Assembly: GCA_023422005.1 (NCBI GenBank)
Contig: JAEZSC010000123.1
Location: forward strand, 1-18,254
DNA length: 18,254 nucleotides
Direction: 5' to 3'
DNA from: Bacillota bacterium
GTDB taxonomy: Bacteria; Bacillota; Clostridia; Christensenellales; UMGS416
Made by a program: the position numbers and the translations under genes. Every line of letters starts with the position of its first letter. Positions within the stretch are counted from its first letter, which is position 1. The notes beneath the pieces are model-generated. The model saw nothing but the letters and a program-made list of their open reading frames with translations. It did not search any database and was not told the origin of the DNA. Below, piece by piece: positions 14,204-18,254 of the stretch.

Positions 14204-15101
14204 AGCGTTTCGTTCCGGCTTCGTCACGTTGACCGGCCGCAGCAACGTGGGGAAGTCCACACTGCTCAACCGCTTGGTCGGCGAGAAGGTCGCCATCGTC
14301 AGCGACCGGCCCCAGACCACCCGCAACACGATCCGCGGCGTGTGGAACGGCGAGGGCATCCAGATCGTTTTTGTGGACACGCCCGGCCTGCACAAACCCC
14401 GCACCCGCCTGGGCGATTATATGGTCAAGTCCGTGCGCTCGGCGCTGGTGGGCGTTGATGCCGTGCTGGCGGTGTTCGATGCCAGCGAGCCCATGGGCGG
14501 CGGCGACCGCGCCGTGCTGCAAAGCGTGGAGGGCGCCGGCGTGCCCGTCATCGCCGTGCTCAATAAGATCGACCGCATCGAGAAGCAGAGCCTGCTGCCC
14601 CGCATGGTGGAGCTGGGCAACCTTCCCTACATAAAGGAGATCGTGCCTGTCTCAGCGCAGACCGGAGACGGCGTTGATATCCTGCTGGGTATCCTTAAAA
14701 AACTGATGCCCGAAGGGCCCATGTATTTCGACGCAGACACCTACACCGACCAGCCGGAATTCCGCATCGCCGCGGAGATCATCCGCGAGAAGCTGATCAA
14801 CCAGCTCAAGGAAGAAATCCCCCACGGCATAGGCGTGGAGGTTCTGCAGATGAAGACCGAGGAAGATGGAAAGATCCATCTGCACGCCAACATTTATTGC
14901 GACAAGACCAGCCACAAGACCATCATCATCGGCAAGCAGGGCGCAATGCTCAAGCTGATCGGCACCCAGGCCCGCCGGGAGCTTCAGGGCATCCTGGGCG
15001 CCGGCATATTCCTGGAGCTGTGGGTCAAGGTGAAGGAAGGCTGGCGCGACAGCCCCGCCGCCATGCGCGATCTGGGCTACGACAGCCGAGAGTTGGAATA
15101 A
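14196..15101 (+). CDS. era: GTPase Era
   Basis: Era is an essential GTPase that binds the 3' end of 16S rRNA and helps assemble the small ribosomal subunit. The 301-residue product has G1 GRSNVGKS (14-21, usually GRPNVGKS), the G2 region PQTTRN (39-44), G3 DTPG (61-64), G4 NKID (123-126) and an SAQ G5 motif. A C-terminal KH RNA-binding domain (about 200-285) contains HKTIIIGKQGAMLKLIG. The frame is open upstream inside cdd. The ATG at 14196, with GGAGG before it, gives the normal family start, and the stop shares a base with the recO start (TAATG). Confidence 0.96.
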   Translation: MSEAFRSGFVTLTGRSNVGKSTLLNRLVGEKVAIVSDRPQTTRNTIRGVWNGEGIQIVFVDTPGLHKPRTRLGDYMVKSVRSALVGVDAVLAVFDASEPMGGGDRAVLQSVEGAGVPVIAVLNKIDRIEKQSLLPRMVELGNLPYIKEIVPVSAQTGDGVDILLGILKKLMPEGPMYFDADTYTDQPEFRIAAEIIREKLINQLKEEIPHGIGVEVLQMKTEEDGKIHLHANIYCDKTSHKTIIIGKQGAMLKLIGTQARRELQGILGAGIFLELWVKVKEGWRDSPAAMRDLGYDSRELE

Positions 15102-15865
15102 TGTCCGTCATCGTGACCCGCGGTGTCGTGCTGCGTTACGCCAACTATCGCGAGACCAGCCGCATCCTCACGCTGTTCAGCCGAGACCTGGGCCGCGTTA
15201 CCGTGAGCGCCAAGGGTTGCCTGCGGCCCAAGTGCCGCGAGCGCGCAGCCACAGAGATGCTTACGTTGGGGGAGTACACGCTGAGCGAGCGGGCCGGGCG
15301 CTATTATTTGAACGCCGCCGGGATTGAGAACGCCTTTTACAACCTGCGTCTGGACCTGGACCGCCTGGCCTGTGGCAGCTATTTTGCCGATCTCGTGCGC
15401 TGTACGCTCAACGACGGTGACCCGCAGCCGGAGCTTTTCGACCTGCTCACGGCCGCGCTTCAGGCGCTGTGCAACGCCGCGCTGCCCGTGGGCGTTGTTC
15501 GCGCCGTGTTCGAAGCCAAGGCCATGGACACGCTGGGGTTCCGCCCGGAGCTGGGTGCATGCGCGGCCTGCGGCGCTGCACTGGGGGATAAACTGGCCCT
15601 GTCCGCCGAGGCCGGCGGCACGGTGTGTGAGAATTGCCGCGCGGATCATCCCGACGCCAAGCCCCTGCTTGGTGGCGCAGCGGCCTTCCTGCGCCAGGCA
15701 GCGGATTGGGATATGGAGCGCCTGGCAGTGCTCAAGCCCAGCGAATATATCCTGAACAATCTGGAGCAGGCCTTCCGCCCGTTTGTGCAGTGGCATCTGG
15801 AGCGCACCTGCAAGCTGGACGACTTTATGGACAAGCTCAAAGAACCTGTTATCCCTTTGCCGTAG
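15101..15865 (+). CDS. recO: DNA repair protein RecO
   Basis: RecO loads RecA onto SSB-coated single-stranded DNA with RecR in recombinational repair. The 254-residue product begins with the OB-fold pattern VTRGVVLRYANYRETSRILTLFSRDLGRVTVSAKG and continues as a helical domain. A CxxC pair at C154/C157 and another at C176/C179 form the zinc finger usual in Gram-positive RecO. The frame is open back into era, but the start ATG at 15101 overlaps the era stop. The ribosome binding site is weak, so coupling to era is likely. The operon cdd-era-recO ends here. Confidence 0.94.
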   Translation: MSVIVTRGVVLRYANYRETSRILTLFSRDLGRVTVSAKGCLRPKCRERAATEMLTLGEYTLSERAGRYYLNAAGIENAFYNLRLDLDRLACGSYFADLVRCTLNDGDPQPELFDLLTAALQALCNAALPVGVVRAVFEAKAMDTLGFRPELGACAACGAALGDKLALSAEAGGTVCENCRADHPDAKPLLGGAAAFLRQAADWDMERLAVLKPSEYILNNLEQAFRPFVQWHLERTCKLDDFMDKLKEPVIPLP

Positions 15866-15887
15866 CCATTTCAACAGACAATAGCAA

Positions 15888-15931
15888 GCGCCAAAGGCGC
15901 GGGCAGAACGCCGCATCCCTCAGGTGCGGCG
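15888..15931 (+). terminator. Two hairpins after recO, weak candidate terminator
   Basis: GCGCC-AAA-GGCGC (15888-15900) and CGCCGCA/TGCGGCG (15909-15915 with 15925-15931) follow the recO stop by 22 bases. Neither has a T-run, so intrinsic termination would be weak. Confidence 0.35.
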
Positions 15932-15983
15932 GCTATAGCTGCAACTCACGGTATTCTTATGTAATTCACTTATGGCATTAACC

Positions 15984-16010
15984 GGAAGTTGTTGGTATAA
16001 TGTTATCGTC
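15984..16010 (+). promoter_or_regulatory. Candidate ECF-type autoregulatory promoter of the ECF sigma operon
   Basis: GGAAGTT (15984-15990), a 16-base spacer and CGTC (16007-16010) resemble the ECF pattern GGAACTT - N16 - CGTC. A TATAAT hexamer at 15996-16001 lies inside the spacer and could serve sigma-A, but it lacks a good -35. The start would be about 50 bases before the ATG at 16067. Confidence 0.4.
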
Positions 16011-16066
16011 GTTCTATGCAAATATATATAAAAATTGCGTACAGAGTGCCGAACTGAGGTAAGAGA

Positions 16067-16603
16067 ATGTCGGTTTCTTCTGGTATCCAAAATCAAGTCA
16101 TCGAGTTGTGGAGACCTGTGCAGCAGAAAGCTTATTGGACTGTAATGAGCGTTGTGGACGACAGGCAGCTCACCGAGGACGTTCTGCAGGAGGCGTTGGT
16201 CATCGCCATGCAGAAGTTTCATACCCTCAAAGATGCTACCAAATTCAATGCCTGGTTCCTGACGATAGCCGTGCGCGTGGCCTATCAAGTGCTCGCGAAA
16301 AACAAACACACGCTATGGGTGGATGACATCACGCCCTATGTGGACGACCAGACTCGTTCGGAATTCTTTGTGGACGCCACGCTTCTGCAGGCCGAGTATA
16401 AGATGCTTGTTTTCCAGATCATCACACAACTGAAATCCGAAAGGCTGAGGCATCTGTTCTATTTGCGCTATATCGAGGATAAAACGATCGAACAGATCAG
16501 CGAGATCACCGAGATGAAGATTGGCAGTTTGAAAGCCCTTTATCACCAGATGCGTAAGGATATCAGCGACATACTGAACAAGGAGTATTATCGTTATGGC
16601 TGA
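16067..16603 (+). CDS. ECF-type RNA polymerase sigma factor
   Basis: The 178-residue product has the two-domain ECF layout. A sigma-2 region (about 15-80) contains QLTEDVLQEALVIAMQKFHTL and FNAWFLTIAVRVAYQVLAKN. A sigma-4 helix-turn-helix region (about 118-172) has LRHLFYLRYIEDKTIEQISEI and SLKALYHQMRKDISDIL. There is no sigma-3 and no extra C-terminal domain. The ATG at 16067 follows GAGGT. The stop overlaps the start of the next gene by eight bases, and that gene encodes a one-helix membrane protein of the DUF4367 type, the usual partner anti-sigma factor. The signal and target genes are unknown; an ECF-like promoter in front suggests self-activation. Confidence 0.88.
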   Translation: MSVSSGIQNQVIELWRPVQQKAYWTVMSVVDDRQLTEDVLQEALVIAMQKFHTLKDATKFNAWFLTIAVRVAYQVLAKNKHTLWVDDITPYVDDQTRSEFFVDATLLQAEYKMLVFQIITQLKSERLRHLFYLRYIEDKTIEQISEITEMKIGSLKALYHQMRKDISDILNKEYYRYG

Positions 16604-17300
16604 CAAAATGGAGATCGATTCCTTCTTGAGCAGTTATGCGAAGGAAAATGAAACGCTTGCCTCTTCTTTTACGCCAGACTTTGGAAAAATTGAGGAAAGC
16701 GCTCTTTGGGCTGTGAAGAAGAACAGCAGGCGCCACGCAAAGATATTACGGGGCGCAGCGATTGCCGCCGCAGCTTTCGTCGTGTTCTGTGCCGGCGCTT
16801 TGTTCAGCGATACCGGGATTGTCAACGCGTACAAACAGAGAACCCAGTCGGTTATCTCTCTGCTGCTGAATCACGGTACCGCTGAGGACACGGCAGTGCT
16901 GATCAATACGGCTGAAATAGAGAAAATTCAGCAGCAAGTACCCTATCAAATGCTCTTGCCTCATTGGCTTCCGGAAGGCTTTTCCTTTGTGGATGCCTCG
17001 GTCTATGAGCTGGGCGGGGATGTTTTCAGCGCGACCTTGCGGTTCAAGAATGATAAGGGCATGCTGCAGATAGGCTATATCAATGACAAGACGGATGGGT
17101 CCATCGCGGATTTATTCGCCCCGAACAGTCAACTGGAGATATTGGATGTGCGAGGCGTTCAGGTAGCGCTGGAAAAGAGAGACAAGGGGGAAGAAACCAC
17201 ACTCAGGGCAAAGTATATCGATAAACATGGCCTGCTCATCAACATCGTGGGTGCAATTGACAAGCAGGCCATGCTTCAGCTCATTGCCGGTCTATATTAG
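16596..17300 (+). CDS. Membrane anti-sigma factor, DUF4367-type extracellular domain
   Basis: The 234-residue protein has a cytoplasmic N-terminal part (1-48) with charged helices and one membrane helix (about 51-70, GAAIAAAAFVVFCAGALF). The extracellular domain starts near 105, with LLPHWLPEGFSFVDASVYEL matching the DUF4367 opening. Strand-rich blocks follow, including LQIGYIND, VQVALEKRD and GLLINIVGAIDKQAMLQLIAGLY. No HxxxCxxC zinc motif is seen. The start overlaps the ECF sigma gene, so the pair is translated together. Likely role: hold the ECF factor at the membrane until an outside signal arrives. This is an inference from gene order and topology. Confidence 0.82.
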   Translation: MADKMEIDSFLSSYAKENETLASSFTPDFGKIEESALWAVKKNSRRHAKILRGAAIAAAAFVVFCAGALFSDTGIVNAYKQRTQSVISLLLNHGTAEDTAVLINTAEIEKIQQQVPYQMLLPHWLPEGFSFVDASVYELGGDVFSATLRFKNDKGMLQIGYINDKTDGSIADLFAPNSQLEILDVRGVQVALEKRDKGEETTLRAKYIDKHGLLINIVGAIDKQAMLQLIAGLY

Positions 17301-17328
17301 CCGCCGGAGGCTGCTGGCAGATGACACT

Positions 17329-17814
17329 CTATTCCAGATAGACATAGTGTGAAATCAGCTCCTTGGAATCATAGTCTATGCCGCGATAGGCTTGGTGTAT
17401 GGTTTTTACGCGGTAGTAGTAGCCTGACGGAACATATTTGTCGGTCGTGGTGATGAATTCATACATCTCATAGCCCGATATGCTGACCGTCGAGGTGTAA
17501 TTCACCCACTCGCTGCCATTCCATCTCTGCAGGATGTATTTGTTGGTTATCTTGTCGCAGACATAAAATGTCGATGTAATGGAAGTGAGCCTTATGCACG
17601 TGGAAGATCGGATTGTGATGGCGTTGGCACAGTAATCGATCTCAAACCCGTCTGACGCGGCAGCCTGCATCAGGCTCCTCTTCTCGGTGAGTGTCGCGTT
17701 CTCGGGCGCAGGCGTACCCTCGGTGGGAGCCGGGGGCCGGTCTTTGGCAAGGGCAGTCGTCGTCATGGCGAGCAGGAAAGTGACCGCGGTGAAGAGGGCG
17801 ATCAGTTTTTTCAT
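17329..17814 (-). CDS. Small secreted protein of unknown function
   Basis: The 161-residue product begins with a clear signal peptide. It has MKKLIALF, a hydrophobic core and an ALA-K cleavage site near residue 23. A short Pro/Thr/Glu segment follows (RPPAPTEGTPAPEN). The mature part is strand-rich, with two cysteines (CANAITIRSSTC) about eleven residues apart and a third further on. Motifs such as ILQRWNGSEWVNYTS and SGYYYRVKTIHQAY occur in short secreted proteins of Clostridia that I cannot name with certainty. GGAGGTG lies just before the ATG. It is convergent with the ECF/anti-sigma operon, 28 bases away, so it is a possible target or partner, though I see no ECF promoter before it. Confidence 0.75.
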   Translation of the reverse strand: MKKLIALFTAVTFLLAMTTTALAKDRPPAPTEGTPAPENATLTEKRSLMQAAASDGFEIDYCANAITIRSSTCIRLTSITSTFYVCDKITNKYILQRWNGSEWVNYTSTVSISGYEMYEFITTTDKYVPSGYYYRVKTIHQAYRGIDYDSKELISHYVYLE

Positions 17815-17897
17815 GAGGCACCTCCAGGTAGTTTATACTATCTAGAGGGTTTTATTGTCGAATTTGGTTGCATCTCTTGAAATAAACAGGCAATATC

Positions 17898-17926
17898 TTG
17901 AACAAATTCCTATTTTCGTGTAATAT
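17898..17926 (+). promoter_or_regulatory. Sigma-A-type promoter of ppdK
   Basis: TTGAAC (17898-17903), exactly 17 bases, then TAATAT (17921-17926). A transcript from here would have a leader of about 215 bases before the ppdK ATG, with several inverted repeats in it. Confidence 0.55.
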
Positions 17927-18025
17927 TGTTGTTCGGGAACAGATGGCAAACTCTGATTCCGTTTTCCATAAGAAAAATAAATGCGCGCGACTTGGCTGGA
18001 AGCAAGTATTTTAGCCAAATCAAAA

Positions 18026-18044
18026 TGCCATAATCAGTATGGCA
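18026..18044. repeat. Inverted repeat TGCCATA-N5-TATGGCA in the ppdK leader
   Basis: Perfect 7-bp arms around ATCAG. The same arms recur as a gapless palindrome at 18097-18108, so it may be a protein operator or one arm of an RNA switch. Confidence 0.5.
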
Positions 18045-18096
18045 GGCAGCGACTGCATGCGGTGAATATCGCATGCGCCTATCGCGTTTACAAAAG

Positions 18097-18108
18097 TGCC
18101 ATATGGCA
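18097..18108. repeat. Palindrome TGCCATATGGCA before the ppdK ribosome binding site
   Basis: A 12-bp perfect palindrome made of the same half-sites as the repeat at 18026-18044, 39 bases before the ppdK ATG. Its right arm could also pair with the left arm of that repeat (ATGCCATA with TATGGCAT). Confidence 0.5.
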
Positions 18109-18146
18109 TCAGGTTTTTCAGCATTACACACTGAGGAGGAAATTGC

Positions 18147-18254
18147 ATGTCTCACAAGTACGTCTATCTGTTTAAAGAAGGCGATCCCAACAACAAAAAC
18201 CTGCTCGGCGGCAAAGGCGCCAACCTGGCCGGTATGACGGCCATCGGCCTGCCG
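18147..18254 (+). CDS. ppdK: Pyruvate, phosphate dikinase, N-terminal part (partial)
   Basis: The enzyme interconverts pyruvate, ATP and phosphate with phosphoenolpyruvate, AMP and pyrophosphate, and in anaerobes often serves glycolysis or PEP supply. Only the first 36 residues are in the window. KYVYLFKEGDPNNKNLLGGKGANLAGMT matches the conserved start of the ATP-grasp nucleotide-binding domain, including GGKGANLA. GAGGAGGA lies before the ATG at 18147, and the frame runs to the window end. A long leader with inverted repeats precedes it. Confidence 0.93.
   Translation, partial: MSHKYVYLFKEGDPNNKNLLGGKGANLAGMTAIGLP

Larger units (their letters stand above)
17815..18146. other. Gene-free 332-bp region between the secreted-protein gene and ppdK
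   Basis: AT-rich in its left half. It holds the likely ppdK promoter at 17898-17926. After that come inverted repeats: TTGGCT/AGCCAA (17992-17997 with 18013-18018), TGCCATA/TATGGCA (18026-18032 with 18038-18044), GCATGCG/CGCATGC (18055-18061 with 18070-18076) and the palindrome at 18097-18108. No tRNA and no convincing coding frame was found. No known riboswitch class was recognised. Confidence 0.6.

Noticed and set aside
17832..17861. TCGACA - N18 - TATAAA on the minus strand as promoter of the secreted-protein gene
   Set aside because: The start point would fall on the ribosome binding site, leaving almost no leader, so the match is probably chance.
17940..18146. tRNA or known riboswitch in the ppdK leader
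   Set aside because: No cloverleaf and no T-arm GTTC pattern in the right place; no consensus of a riboswitch class I know.

Overview
The window looks like chromosomal DNA of a GC-rich, endospore-forming anaerobe of the class Clostridia (Firmicutes). The evidence is the YqfC/YqfD sporulation pair, a SigI/RsgI sigma/anti-sigma pair with a Pro/Thr-rich sensor, the phoH-pgpH-ybeY and cdd-era-recO housekeeping clusters, AGGAGG-type ribosome binding sites and a pyruvate phosphate dikinase gene. No phage, insertion sequence, CRISPR array, rRNA or tRNA was seen. All family calls come from reading the sequence; no database search was run.

Left part (1-5407). The end of an effector-binding-domain protein is followed by a 63-codon gene with a good match to a forespore sigma-G promoter. 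A bidirectional terminator separates it from three minus-strand genes. In transcription order these are a GH3 beta-xylosidase/beta-glucosidase with its own promoter and terminator, then sigI and rsgI, coupled by an ATGA overlap. RsgI carries the Asn-Pro motif of self-cleaving RsgI proteins and two copies of a beta-sandwich-like domain on Pro/Thr linkers. One linker is a perfect-period 18-bp repeat that places a cysteine every six residues. Beside a glycosidase, this suggests extracellular polysaccharide sensing.

Middle (5408-8326). The regulatory region upstream of the GH3 gene has tandem direct repeats 20 bp apart and an inverted repeat inside the promoter spacer. The plus strand then has a DUF975-like membrane protein and a membrane-bound GGDEF + HD-GYP protein whose two catalytic motifs and inhibitory site all look intact.

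Core (8501-15865). yqfC-yqfD-phoH-pgpH-ybeY is a tight operon with overlapping genes, non-ATG starts and sigma-E-like promoter elements in a structured leader. A string of hairpins then occupies the place where many Clostridia have dgkA, followed by the overlapping genes cdd-era-recO.

Right end (15866-18254). An ECF sigma factor with its DUF4367-type membrane anti-sigma factor has an ECF-like promoter in front. A convergent gene encodes a small secreted protein. A 330-bp leader with repeated TGCCATA/TATGGCA inverted repeats precedes the first 36 codons of ppdK. In related genomes recO and ppdK often lie in one neighbourhood, so the ECF module may be an insertion there.
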